A stretch of DNA of 63,657 bases from RGIG7450 sp045577655. Lineage in GTDB: Bacteria > Bacillota > Clostridia > RUG12999. This document shows positions 51,274 through 60,362 of this stretch, one piece after another. The stretch covers positions 1 to 63,657 of the forward strand of contig JAZNIU010000003.1 of NCBI GenBank assembly GCA_045577655.1, written 5' to 3'. Position 1 is the first letter of the stretch, and the number at the start of each line of letters is the position of its first letter. Both the position numbers and the translations under genes were made by a program. The notes below the pieces were generated by a model. It saw only the letters and a program-made list of their open reading frames with translations, made no database searches and was not told the DNA's origin.

Positions 51274-53709
51274 TTATAATACCGATGTGGGGTTTATTCC
51301 CACTGTAACAGAAATTTTGGTTTTGTTCTGTTCGTGGTCTTCAAGCACACCGTGCAAAACATCAAGAATTTTGTCTCCCGAAACCTTTAACAGTATCCGG
51401 TACCTGAACCTGTTTTTTATTTTGGAAAGAGGTGCAGGCATTGGTTCAAAATAGTCTGCACACATAACATTGTTTTGTTCCAGATGTTTTTTTATAAGAT
51501 TATTCACGATATAGGAATAATTTTCTGTGTCCTTTTCATTTTCACCCGAAACAACAACATTTATTATTCTGACAAACGGAGGGTTTTTCAGCATATGTCT
51601 CAGCTTTATTTCCCCTTCGTAGAATTTTTCATAATTTTGGTTTTTTGCAAGTACAAGTGCCGGAGCCGCCGGATTGTAGCTCTGGATAATAGCTCTGCCC
51701 GGAATATCTCCTCTGCCTGCTCTGCCGCAAACCTGTGTCAGCATTGAAAAGCTTCTTTCGGAAGCTCGGTAATCGTCCATATTAAGCATTACATCCGCAG
51801 CTATAACTCCAACAAGAGTAACTGACGGATAGTCAATTCCTTTTGTGACCATCTGTGTTCCTATAAGAACATCTACACGGTCTTTTTCAAATCTGTTTAG
51901 TATTTCCTGGTGGGAATGTCTGCCTGAAGTTGTGTCGGCATCCATACGCAGAACAGAAATACCGGGGAACCTTTTTTTAAGGTCCTCTTCAATCCGCTGG
52001 GTGCCTGTGCCGAAATATTTTATATAGTAGCTTCCGCATTCGGGACAGGTATGCATATTATTGCAGCTGTATCCGCAGTAGTGGCACACAAGTGTATCTG
52101 TTGAGGAATGATAGGTCAGGCTGACATCACAATGGGGACATTTTGCTACAAACCCACATGCTCTGCAGGTTACAAACGTAGAATATCCCCTGCGATTTAA
52201 AAACAGGATGGTTTGTTCTTTTTTTTGCAGATTTTTTTCAATTTCCTCGCAAAGACGGTTGCTGAGTATCCCTCTGTTGCCCGCTGCAAGTTCTCTTGTC
52301 ATATCAACAATCTCAACCGCCGGCAAATTCTGTTTGTTAAACCTCTCTGTCAGTTTGAGAATCTTATATTTGCCCTGTTGAGCATTATAATAGGTTGACA
52401 CCGAAGGGGTTGCAGACGCTAAAACGACAACGCCGCCATACTGTCTGCCACGGAAAAGTGCAACATTAACCGCACTGTAGCAAGGAGCTGATTCAGATTT
52501 GTAGGAATCGTCATGTTCCTCATCCACAATTATCAGCCCCACGTTGTCAAAAGGTGCAAAAATTGCCGAACGTGCACCAACAACAAGACGTGCCTCGCCG
52601 TTTTTTATTCTGCACCATTCGTCATATCTTTCCCCCATAGAAAGCCCGCTGTGCAAAAGTGCAACCGTTTTGCCGAATCTGCTTGTTACCCTGTCCACCA
52701 TTTGCGGAGTAAGGGAAATTTCCGGCACCAGTATAATTGCATTTTTGCCTTGTTTTATACACTCTGCTGCTGCCTGCAGGAAAACTTCCGTTTTTCCGCT
52801 GCCTGTTATTCCGTGAAGAAGTATTGTTTCAGTTTTCGACCTGTTAAGAGAGTCTGATATATAATCAATTGCTATCTTTTGTTCTTTGGTAGGCGTTTTG
52901 TGAAGCTCTTTCACATCACCAAGTTCAGAGGGCAAACGGAAAATTTGTTTTTCCCCCAGAACTACATAACCCTTTTTTTCAAGCAGTTGAACAGAGGAAC
53001 GGCTGCAATTTGCCATCTCCAAAAGTTCTGATACCGGAAGGCTTGTATGCTCGGTGAGTAGTTCAAAAGCAACTGCCGCCTTTTTTGAAGAACCTTTAAG
53101 TTCGGAGATTATGTCTTCAAACAAAGCTTCGTCAACATTAACAGTTGCAAAGCTTCTCATTTTCTCTTTACTTTTTCCGACAGTTCTCTCAAACGTTTTA
53201 ACAATACCCTTTTTTTCAAGATTAGTTATAACCGAAGAACTCTTAATGCCTGCGGCAGAAAGAAGTCTGTTTATTTCAATGTCTTTTTTTGCTGCTGAAA
53301 GAATGTTAAAGGCTGCCTTTTGTGTGGCAGTGAGCCCAACCGCTTGTGCACCATCCACCAGCGCCACACGACGTTCTGTCTTGACGTTTAGTGCCGGCGG
53401 CAGCAAAAGTCTTAGTGCCTGTGCCATATTTATAAGACAGGTTTTGCTGATATATTCCGCAAGTTTCATACCGTAATCTGAAATTATCGGTTGACTGTCC
53501 AGAACTGTTTTAACTTTTTTCATTTCTCCCGCATAATCTGTTTTGTCAGTTATGCCCACACAGTACCCATCGCAGGTTTTGTTTGCTCCGCCAAAAGGCA
53601 CAAGCACTCTCATCCCTGCGCAGAGGTTCATGGACTCGTCCGCAAGATAATGATAAATGCGGTTTAAGCTCCGCACCTGCGAATTTATTATTATTTCAGC
53701 AATTTTCAT
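51274..53709 (-). CDS. priA: Primosomal protein N' (PriA helicase)
   Basis: Restarts stalled replication forks by loading the replisome. The 811 residues contain an N-terminal DNA-binding domain, the helicase core with GITGSGKTEVFLQA (Walker A), VDEEHDDSYKS (DEEH box), a zinc-binding insertion with several CxxC pairs (CRACGFVAKCPHC, CHYCGYSC, CPECGSYY), and QVCGRAGRGDIPGR in the C-terminal half. Full length; 23 bp behind rpoZ. Confidence 0.96.
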   Translation of the reverse strand: MKIAEIIINSQVRSLNRIYHYLADESMNLCAGMRVLVPFGGANKTCDGYCVGITDKTDYAGEMKKVKTVLDSQPIISDYGMKLAEYISKTCLINMAQALRLLLPPALNVKTERRVALVDGAQAVGLTATQKAAFNILSAAKKDIEINRLLSAAGIKSSSVITNLEKKGIVKTFERTVGKSKEKMRSFATVNVDEALFEDIISELKGSSKKAAVAFELLTEHTSLPVSELLEMANCSRSSVQLLEKKGYVVLGEKQIFRLPSELGDVKELHKTPTKEQKIAIDYISDSLNRSKTETILLHGITGSGKTEVFLQAAAECIKQGKNAIILVPEISLTPQMVDRVTSRFGKTVALLHSGLSMGERYDEWCRIKNGEARLVVGARSAIFAPFDNVGLIIVDEEHDDSYKSESAPCYSAVNVALFRGRQYGGVVVLASATPSVSTYYNAQQGKYKILKLTERFNKQNLPAVEIVDMTRELAAGNRGILSNRLCEEIEKNLQKKEQTILFLNRRGYSTFVTCRACGFVAKCPHCDVSLTYHSSTDTLVCHYCGYSCNNMHTCPECGSYYIKYFGTGTQRIEEDLKKRFPGISVLRMDADTTSGRHSHQEILNRFEKDRVDVLIGTQMVTKGIDYPSVTLVGVIAADVMLNMDDYRASERSFSMLTQVCGRAGRGDIPGRAIIQSYNPAAPALVLAKNQNYEKFYEGEIKLRHMLKNPPFVRIINVVVSGENEKDTENYSYIVNNLIKKHLEQNNVMCADYFEPMPAPLSKIKNRFRYRILLKVSGDKILDVLHGVLEDHEQNKTKISVTVGINPTSVL

Positions 53710-53732
53710 TTAAAACCATCTCCGGTTTAATA

Positions 53733-54056
53733 CTATAACTCTATTTTGTCCTCTTCAGAAGGCATAACACTGCCGAGAACGCTGCTGCCAAAACCTTCAG
53801 TTTTATATCCTTCTCCGTCTTTTGTTATATACACTTTACCTTCAGAGATTTCCTCAACCGCTTTTACAATGGGTTTTTTATAGTTTTTATCAGCTTTTGG
53901 AGAACTTTTTGTAACCGAGAACTGAACATCTGCCTCTTCTTTTTCTTTTGCTCTTTCAGCATTAGCTATTTCTCTTGCTCTTTTAGCAGTTGCAATTACA
54001 AGTTCATACTTGTTACCTGTTTTGGAAACCAGTTTGTCAATTGGTGGATAAATCAT
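53733..54056 (-). CDS. rpoZ: RNA polymerase omega subunit, long form
   Basis: Helps assemble RNA polymerase. The N-terminal half (MIYPPIDKLVSKTGNKYELV, then ATAKRAREIANAER) is the omega core. The 107 residues exceed the roughly 65-90 of most homologues because of a lysine-rich extension. It overlaps the gmk stop (ATGA) and has its usual place between gmk and priA. Confidence 0.93.
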   Translation of the reverse strand: MIYPPIDKLVSKTGNKYELVIATAKRAREIANAERAKEKEEADVQFSVTKSSPKADKNYKKPIVKAVEEISEGKVYITKDGEGYKTEGFGSSVLGSVMPSEEDKIEL

Positions 54057-54658
54057 TTTTTTGCCTCCTCTATTGCTTTCTTATTTCTTATTACTTTAAG
54101 TTTTTCTGCCGCACATATCGATTCAAGACCACGTGCAGCATTTTCTATAGTGTCATTTAATATCACATAGTCATAATGCTTTATGCATTCAAACTCTTCT
54201 TTGGCACGGCTAAGCCGTCTTTCTATAACCTCGGCAGTTTCCGTTCCTCTGCCGGTGAGTCTTCCCCTGAGTTCTGTAAATGATGGCGGAATTACAAACA
54301 CAAGCACACTGTCCGGGTATTTTTCTTTGACATTCATTGCTCCTTCAATTTCAATTTCAAGGAGAACATCCGTGCCCTTTTCAAGCTTTTCTTCCACCGC
54401 GGTTTTTAAAGTGCCATAGTAATTGTCCACAAAACAAACATACTCGAGAAGATTGTCTTGTTCTATCATTTCTTTAAACTTGTCTTTAGTTAAAAAGTAG
54501 TAGCTTTCTCCATCTGTCTCACCCGGTCTTGGTGCACGGGTGGTTGCCGAAACGGAGAGCTTGACATTTGGGTTGTTTTTAAGAAATTCTTTGCACACCG
54601 TTCCCTTTCCGACCCCCGCCGGACCGGACACAACAAGTAAAAGTCCTTTACTGTTCAT
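54053..54658 (-). CDS. gmk: Guanylate kinase
   Basis: Phosphorylates GMP to GDP. About 201 residues: P-loop VVSGPAGVGKGTVCKEF (about 8-24), SATTRAPRPGETDG for GMP binding, and the lid and adenine-binding parts RLTGRGTETAEVIERRL. The start overlaps the end of remA by 11 bp and uses the GGTGG upstream; the frame is open eight codons further but without family support. Confidence 0.96.
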   Translation of the reverse strand: MNSKGLLLVVSGPAGVGKGTVCKEFLKNNPNVKLSVSATTRAPRPGETDGESYYFLTKDKFKEMIEQDNLLEYVCFVDNYYGTLKTAVEEKLEKGTDVLLEIEIEGAMNVKEKYPDSVLVFVIPPSFTELRGRLTGRGTETAEVIERRLSRAKEEFECIKHYDYVILNDTIENAARGLESICAAEKLKVIRNKKAIEEAKK

Positions 54659-54932
54659 CTTCAACCACCTCTGACAAATCATTGTCTTTTCCTGTCATTC
54701 TGTGTGCTACTGTTTCAGGCTGCACAGCCGACAAAATAACGTGATCGCTGTCGGTTATTAAAACTGCTCTTGTTCTTCTGCCGTAGGTTGCATCAATAAG
54801 CATGCCTCTTTCTCTTGCTTCCTGAACCATTCGTTTAACGGGTGCCGACTCTGGACTTATAATAGCAACAAGCCGATTTGCAGGCACTATGTTGCCGAAA
54901 CCTATGTTTATAAGTTTAATTTCCTGTTTCAT
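54648..54932 (-). CDS. remA: RemA-family regulator (DUF370)
   Basis: A 94-residue member of the RemA family; in Bacillus subtilis RemA is a DNA-binding activator of biofilm-matrix genes. IKLINIGFGNIVPANRLVAI and ERGMLIDATYGRRTRAV are characteristic. It lies between yicC and gmk, as in most Firmicutes. ATG follows GGAGGAAA. Confidence 0.93.
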   Translation of the reverse strand: MKQEIKLINIGFGNIVPANRLVAIISPESAPVKRMVQEARERGMLIDATYGRRTRAVLITDSDHVILSAVQPETVAHRMTGKDNDLSEVVEDEQ

Positions 54933-54948
54933 ATTTTCCTCCCGTCAG

Positions 54949-55827
54949 CTATTCTATGTTCTGGATTTGTTCACGTAGCTTTTCAAGCTCGCTTTTTGCT
55001 TCCACAACAATTTTTGCTATATCAAGATTGTTGCTTTTTGATCCTATTGTGTTTATTTCCCTGTTCATCTCCTGCATAAGAAAGTCAAGTTTTCTTCCGC
55101 AGGGACCGTCCGAGGATATTATATTGTTAAATTCTTTCACGTGGGATTTTAAGCGTACAATTTCCTCGTCGGTACAAATTTTGTCGGCAAAAATGGCTGT
55201 TTCGGTTAGAATTCTTGCTTCATCAATATTCGCAGCCGAAAGAAGTTCGCTCACCTTTTCTGTCAGACGGGTTCTGTAGTTTTCCACCGTCTGCGGCATT
55301 ATTTCTTCAACCTGCCCTGCAAGAGAAAGTACATAATCTGCCTGGTTTTTAAGCGCCTCAGCTATTCTTTCGCCCTCTCTTGTTCTCATATCAATGAATT
55401 CTTTTAGCGCAAGCTCCAGTGCCTCGGTTACTTCCGCTTTCATTGCTTCTTCATCATCGGGAGCTTTTTTCAGACTCAGCACGTCCGGTAGCCGTGAAAT
55501 CTGATAGGCATTAAGATTGTTGTCTGCCGAAAATTCTTCGCTGATTTCTTTGATGGCTTCTATGTATCCCGCAGCCAATACTTTGTCAAGAACTACCTGG
55601 CTGTTACCGCCCTCATCATATTCAACCGTTAAAAACACATCCACTTTGCCGCGTGAAATGCTCTTTAAAATTACACTTTTTATATATTCCTCCAGAAAAA
55701 GATATGTTCTGGGAGATTTTATGTTTATATCCGCATATCTGTGGTTAACCGATTTTATTTCTATTTTCAGGCTGCGGCCTTTCCCCTGTACCTCGCCGCG
55801 TCCGTATCCTGTCATACTTCGTATCAC
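54949..55827 (-). CDS. YicC-family endoribonuclease
   Basis: A 292-residue protein beginning MIRSMTGYGRGE with SVNHRYADINIKSPR, the YicC hallmark; it ends with the DUF1732 segment FLMQEMNREINTIGSKSN. E. coli YicC and B. subtilis YloC are RNases that influence small-RNA stability. It starts with GTG behind GAGGTG and is 12 bp behind argH. Confidence 0.92.
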   Translation of the reverse strand: MIRSMTGYGRGEVQGKGRSLKIEIKSVNHRYADINIKSPRTYLFLEEYIKSVILKSISRGKVDVFLTVEYDEGGNSQVVLDKVLAAGYIEAIKEISEEFSADNNLNAYQISRLPDVLSLKKAPDDEEAMKAEVTEALELALKEFIDMRTREGERIAEALKNQADYVLSLAGQVEEIMPQTVENYRTRLTEKVSELLSAANIDEARILTETAIFADKICTDEEIVRLKSHVKEFNNIISSDGPCGRKLDFLMQEMNREINTIGSKSNNLDIAKIVVEAKSELEKLREQIQNIE

Positions 55828-55839
55828 AGCAAAATCACC

Positions 55840-57225
55840 TCACGCATTTATATATTTTTCAAGAAATTTCTCCATTTTGCCAATATGCTCAAAAACCGTT
55901 TCGGGACAAGGTCCGCCCGTCACTTTTCTCTGGCTAACACACGCCTCGGGAGTTATATGGTCGTAAATATCCGATTCAAACAGCTCGGAAAAGCTTTTGA
56001 ATTCTTCAACTGTAAGGTCGGACAGACTTTTTTCATTTGAAATGCAGTAGAACACCATTTTCCCCGAAACTTCGTGCGCGTTTCTGAAAGGCATACCCTT
56101 TTTAACAAGATAGTCTGCAACGTCGGTAGCGTTGGTGAAACCGCCTTTTGCTCCCTCAGCCATTTTTTCTTTGTTTATCTTCATTGTTTTTATCATACCG
56201 CAGAAAACAGGAATACACAGTTTAACTGTATCTATTGAATCAAAAACTGCTTCTTTGTCTTCCTGCATATCTTTGTTATAGGCAAGAGGAAGACCTTTCA
56301 TGACAGTTAAAAGTGCCATAAGATTTCCGTATGTTCTGCCTGTCTTTCCGCGAATAAGCTCTGCGACATCTGGGTTTTTCTTCTGCGGCATTATAGAGCT
56401 GCCTGTTGAAAAGGCATCGTCCATTTCCACAAAAGAAAACTCGTTGGTGTTCCAGATAATAATCTCTTCAGAAAATCTGCTGAGATGCATCATGATAATT
56501 GCAAGCACCGACGCCGTTTCTATAACAAAATCCCTGTCGCTGACACCGTCTATACTGTTTGCACAGATATCGTCAAACCCAAGCTTTTCCGCAACAAAGT
56601 TTCTGTCTATAGGATATGTCGTGGTAGCAAGCGCTCCCGACCCCAGTGGCAGAATGTTAAGTCTTTTTCTGCAGTCGCAAAGTCTTGTAATATCACGGCT
56701 GAACATTTCTGCGTATGCCATAATATGATGTGCGAAAGTAATGGGTTGTGCCTTTTGCATATGAGTGTACCCCGGCATAACAGTGTTTGTGTTTTCTTTT
56801 GCAATATCAACAATTGTTTTTATAAGCTCTGCTGTCATCTTTATAACAGCATCAATCTCGTCTCTGATATACATACGGGCATCAAGAGCAACCTGGTCGT
56901 TTCTGCTTCTTGCCGTGTGAAGCCTTTTGCCTGCATCACCTATTCTTTCAGAAAGCAGTTTTTCAACAAACATATGTATGTCTTCAGCCGTCGGGTCAAA
57001 AACAACCCTGCCTGCCTCAATGTCCGAAAGAATTTCTTTTAAAGCCTCGCCTATCTTTGCAGAATCCTCTTTTGAGATTATATCTCTTTCCCCAAGCATT
57101 GCCGAATGTGCAATGCTACCAGTTATATCCTGTTTATACATCCGGCTGTCAAATCTTATTGATGAGTTAAAATCATCAACTTTTTTATCTGTATTTTTCT
57201 GAAAGCGTCCGCCCCAAAGTTTCAT
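55840..57225 (-). CDS. argH: Argininosuccinate lyase
   Basis: Last step of arginine synthesis: argininosuccinate to arginine and fumarate. The 461 residues have KLWGGRFQKNTDK at the N-terminus, HTARSRNDQVALD, and the fumarase-family signature GSSIMPQKKNPDVAELI. No other arginine genes are in the window, so argH is separated from the rest of the pathway. Confidence 0.96.
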   Translation of the reverse strand: MKLWGGRFQKNTDKKVDDFNSSIRFDSRMYKQDITGSIAHSAMLGERDIISKEDSAKIGEALKEILSDIEAGRVVFDPTAEDIHMFVEKLLSERIGDAGKRLHTARSRNDQVALDARMYIRDEIDAVIKMTAELIKTIVDIAKENTNTVMPGYTHMQKAQPITFAHHIMAYAEMFSRDITRLCDCRKRLNILPLGSGALATTTYPIDRNFVAEKLGFDDICANSIDGVSDRDFVIETASVLAIIMMHLSRFSEEIIIWNTNEFSFVEMDDAFSTGSSIMPQKKNPDVAELIRGKTGRTYGNLMALLTVMKGLPLAYNKDMQEDKEAVFDSIDTVKLCIPVFCGMIKTMKINKEKMAEGAKGGFTNATDVADYLVKKGMPFRNAHEVSGKMVFYCISNEKSLSDLTVEEFKSFSELFESDIYDHITPEACVSQRKVTGGPCPETVFEHIGKMEKFLEKYINA

Positions 57226-57249
57226 TTAAATTTCAAACCCTTCTGCGTT

Positions 57250-57735
57250 TTATTCTTCAATTAAAGTCATTTTCTTAATTACAACCGGAACAATCGGCTT
57301 GTCCATCGGGTTTGTTTTTGACGCAGCAATTTCGTCAACAACCTCGATACCCTCTGTAACTTTGCCGAAAGCGGCATACTGCCCGTCAAGATGTGGCGCA
57401 TCCTTGTGCATAATAAAAAACTGGCTGCTTGCAGAGTTTGGCATCATAGACCTTGCCATTGAAATAACACCGCGGGTATGTTTCAGTGTGTTGTCTGCAA
57501 ACCCGTTTGCACGGAACTCGCCTCTAATGTTTTTTCCCGAGCCGCCCATGCCTGTTCCTTCAGGGTCGCCCCCCTGAATCATGAAACCTGCTATTACTCG
57601 GTGGAATATCAGTCCGTCATAAAAACCACTCTTTACAAGATTTTTAAAGTTTTCTACTGTTTCAGGCGCAAACTGAGGATAGAGCTCCACTGTCATTTTT
57701 CCGCCGTTGTCCATTTCTATAATTACTTTATCCAT
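57250..57735 (-). CDS. Cyclophilin-type peptidyl-prolyl isomerase, cytoplasmic
   Basis: A 161-residue PPIase without a signal peptide. Core features: FHRVIAGFMIQGGDPEGTG (catalytic Arg), RGVISMARSMMPNSASSQFF, and the HLDGQYAAFGKV loop. It sits in tandem, 5 bp behind a lipoprotein cyclophilin that shares most of its sequence. Confidence 0.94.
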   Translation of the reverse strand: MDKVIIEMDNGGKMTVELYPQFAPETVENFKNLVKSGFYDGLIFHRVIAGFMIQGGDPEGTGMGGSGKNIRGEFRANGFADNTLKHTRGVISMARSMMPNSASSQFFIMHKDAPHLDGQYAAFGKVTEGIEVVDEIAASKTNPMDKPIVPVVIKKMTLIEE

Positions 57736-57739
57736 TTTT

Positions 57740-58348
57740 CTACTCCTCTACTTTAATACTTTTTATCACAACATCATTTATTGGTCTGTCATTTTCATCT
57801 GTCTGTACCGAAGCAATTTTATCTACAACAGCCATACCGCTTACAACCTTTCCAAAAGCGGCATACTCCCCGTCAAGATGGGGTGATGTTTCATGTACTA
57901 TAAAAAATTGACTTCTGGCAGTATTTTTCCCATCAGACCTCGCCATTGATATAACTCCGCGGGTGTGTTTCAGCGTATTCTTGGTAAACCCGTTTGAACG
58001 AAATTCTCCGACAACATATTTGTCCGAACCGCCAAAGCCTGTTCCCTCAGGGTCACCTCCCTGAATCATAAACCCCGGTATTACTCTGTGAAATATCAGT
58101 CCGTCATAAAAGCCGCTTTTTGCAAGAGAAAGGAAGTTTTCAACGGTTTTTGGTGCATATTCGGGCATCAGTTCAAGTTTGATTGTTCCGCCATCTGCCA
58201 TTGTAATTGTCGCAAATTTATGATTTTTGTTTACTTCCTGTTTTTCAGCAGAGTCATCATTTCCTAAAAGAGGATTGACCTTTTTGCCGCATCCGCAAAC
58301 CATAAAAACCATAGATATTGCAACAATGAGTGCTAAAATTTTTTTCAT
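57740..58348 (-). CDS. Cyclophilin-type peptidyl-prolyl isomerase, predicted lipoprotein
   Basis: About 202 residues. A signal peptide (MKKILALIVAISMVFMV) ends in a Cys-Gly-Cys lipobox near residue 19-21, a short linker follows, and the cyclophilin domain (FHRVIPGFMIQGGDPEGTG; RGVISMARSDGKNTARSQFF) is complete. It is probably tethered outside the membrane to help secreted proteins fold. The start is ATG behind AAAAGGTG. Confidence 0.9.
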   Translation of the reverse strand: MKKILALIVAISMVFMVCGCGKKVNPLLGNDDSAEKQEVNKNHKFATITMADGGTIKLELMPEYAPKTVENFLSLAKSGFYDGLIFHRVIPGFMIQGGDPEGTGFGGSDKYVVGEFRSNGFTKNTLKHTRGVISMARSDGKNTARSQFFIVHETSPHLDGEYAAFGKVVSGMAVVDKIASVQTDENDRPINDVVIKSIKVEE

Positions 58349-58359
58349 TGTTTCACCTT

Positions 58360-59805
58360 TTACATTTTTGAATATTTTTTGATAAGCTCCGATTTTATGT
58401 CCCACAAATCCTGAGACAAATCAACATAATACCTGTGCGGATTTTCAAAACGTTTTACCTCATCCCAGATGGTATCAACCTGATTTTTGCAATATTCTTT
58501 TATCTCGCTCACTTCGGGGGAAGTATATACACACTTTCCCTTGTCAAATATTTTCTGAAGAAGCGGTTTTGCATAGAAGTCGGTAACTGTTTTGCGTTTC
58601 CAGGTATGGTCAGGGTCAAATATTTCGTAAGGTTTGCTGTCGTCTATAATTTCATCGTGCAAAGTTACAACATCGGCAATAGCCTGTCCCGTTTCTCTGG
58701 AAAAGAGTCTGTAAACCTGTTTAAAACAAGGTGTTGTAATTTTTGCAACATTTTCACTGATTTTAATTTTTGGTGTTTTAACGCCGTCCGTTTCTGTTTC
58801 GCAAAGTTTATATACCCCACCCAGAACCGGTTCTGACCTTGAGGTGATAAGTCTTTCGCCAACACCAAACGAATCTATCTTAGCCCCCTGCATTATTGTG
58901 TCTCGGATGATATATTCATCAAGCGAATTGGATGCAACAATTTTGCAGTCCGGATAGCCGGCATCATCAAGCATTTTTCTTGCTTTTCTTGTAAGATATG
59001 TTATATCTCCGCTGTCAATACGGATACCGACAGGTCTTTTTCCCATAGGAGCCAGAACTTCGTTGAAGACTTTAATCGCATTTGGAATACCGCTTTTTAA
59101 GACATTGTATGTGTCAACAAGAAGAACACATTTATCGGGATATCTTGTTGCATAAGCCGAAAAGGCGTCATATTCACTGTCAAACAAGCTTATCCAGCTG
59201 TGTGCCATTGTTCCGGAAGTAGGAATCCCATATTCTCTGTCTGTAATGGTGCAGGAAGTGGAATCGCAACCGGCAATATATGCCGCTCTTGACCCAAGAA
59301 CCGCAGCACTGTACCCTTGTGCGCGTCTTGCACCGAATTCCATAACAGACCTGCCGTCTGCTGCTCTGACAATTCTGTTTGCTTTTGTTGCAATAAGACT
59401 CTGGTGGTTCATGCATATCAAAATCATGGTTTCCAGAATCTGTGCTTGTCCCACCGGACCTCTCACAGTTACAAGAGGTTCTCCCGGGAACACGGGCGTT
59501 CCTTCCGGAACTGCCCAGACATCACAACAGAATTTGAAATTTGAAATATATTCTATAAACTGCTCGCTGAACATTCCAAGCTTTTTGAAATATTCAATGT
59601 CTTCCTGTTCAAATTTAAGGTTGTTAATATACTTTATAATGCTGTCAAGTCCTGCAAAAACAACAAACCCGCCACCGTCCGGCACCTGTCTGAAAAAAGC
59701 GTCAAAACAGCCGATTACATTTTGTTTGCCTGAATTTATATAGCCGTCAAGCATTGTAAATTCGTAAAAATCTGACAACATAGCAAGATTATCTTCTCTA
59801 AGCAT
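58360..59805 (-). CDS. pncB: Nicotinate phosphoribosyltransferase
   Basis: Salvages nicotinate into NAD by making nicotinate mononucleotide. The 481 residues show the family segments NLAMLSDFYEFTMLDGYI, EFGARRAQGYSAAVLGSRAA, ISGTMAHSWI-like PTSGTMAHSW and the phosphate-binding VGIRIDSGDITYLTRKA. It lies 11 bp upstream of the lipoprotein cyclophilin gene in the same run. Confidence 0.95.
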   Translation of the reverse strand: MLREDNLAMLSDFYEFTMLDGYINSGKQNVIGCFDAFFRQVPDGGGFVVFAGLDSIIKYINNLKFEQEDIEYFKKLGMFSEQFIEYISNFKFCCDVWAVPEGTPVFPGEPLVTVRGPVGQAQILETMILICMNHQSLIATKANRIVRAADGRSVMEFGARRAQGYSAAVLGSRAAYIAGCDSTSCTITDREYGIPTSGTMAHSWISLFDSEYDAFSAYATRYPDKCVLLVDTYNVLKSGIPNAIKVFNEVLAPMGKRPVGIRIDSGDITYLTRKARKMLDDAGYPDCKIVASNSLDEYIIRDTIMQGAKIDSFGVGERLITSRSEPVLGGVYKLCETETDGVKTPKIKISENVAKITTPCFKQVYRLFSRETGQAIADVVTLHDEIIDDSKPYEIFDPDHTWKRKTVTDFYAKPLLQKIFDKGKCVYTSPEVSEIKEYCKNQVDTIWDEVKRFENPHRYYVDLSQDLWDIKSELIKKYSKM

Positions 59806-59843
59806 AGTCGTTCATTGCCTTTCCGTCCACGTAAAAATTTAGC

Positions 59844-60113
59844 TTAAACCTCGCCAAGTGCATCAAGAAGCCAGAACTCTGCAATATCTATTGCCTTATA
59901 AAGTCCGTTTCTTTCAGCTTTTTTTACAACATTGTCTTTTCCTGTTTCTTTAAGTTCAATCAAGATGTTTCCGGCAACCTCCTGACTCAAAACCTCTTTT
60001 GTGTCAATGATTGTCATTTCGATTATAAAATCATCTTCAAAACTGCCGTAATATATTTTATTATCGCGACGAATCATAGGTTTTCCCTTAAACATCAAAT
60101 TTTTTTCGCTCAC
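59844..60113 (-). CDS. Small conserved hypothetical protein
   Basis: An 89-residue soluble protein starting with GTG (VSEKNLMFKGKPMIRRDN). It is rich in beta strands at the start and ends with a helix (LYKAIDIAEFWLLDAL). I recognise similar short proteins from Clostridia but know no function. It is the first gene of the long minus-strand run and directly follows a promoter. GAGGTG precedes the GTG. Confidence 0.75.
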   Translation of the reverse strand: MSEKNLMFKGKPMIRRDNKIYYGSFEDDFIIEMTIIDTKEVLSQEVAGNILIELKETGKDNVVKKAERNGLYKAIDIAEFWLLDALGEV

Positions 60114-60154
60114 CTTAAATGCACCTCTTTTTTACATATTTTTATACACTATAT

Positions 60155-60184
60155 ATTATATCATATTTTACCAATACAAGTAAA
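60155..60184 (-). promoter_or_regulatory. Promoter at the head of the long minus-strand run
   Basis: On the minus strand: TTTACT, 18 bp, TATAAT, about 40 bp before the small hypothetical gene. The other intergenic bases to 60276 are A+T-rich with nothing recognised. Confidence 0.5.
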
Positions 60185-60276
60185 GACATTTTTCATTTTT
60201 GTTGCACGATTTTGGGCTAAAATGACAAAAGTTTAACGATTTTTTCTTATTTTTTGTAAAAAAAATAAAAAAACTA

Positions 60277-60305
60277 TTGCAAAACTATAAAAAAAAAGGT
60301 ATGAT
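60277..60305 (+). promoter_or_regulatory. Promoter of the CdaR-like/ftsEX operon
   Basis: TTGCAA, 17 bp, TATGAT, about 57 bp before the GTG start of the regulator gene. Confidence 0.55.
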
Positions 60306-60362
60306 ATATTATGTATTATTATTTTTTTTAGCTTGCATTGAAGCTTATGAGGAGGTAATTAC

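Noticed and set aside
58449..58458. A third LacI-type palindrome (AAAACGTTTT)
   Set aside because: It lies inside pncB and matches only the core of the 16-bp site; chance is enough to explain it.
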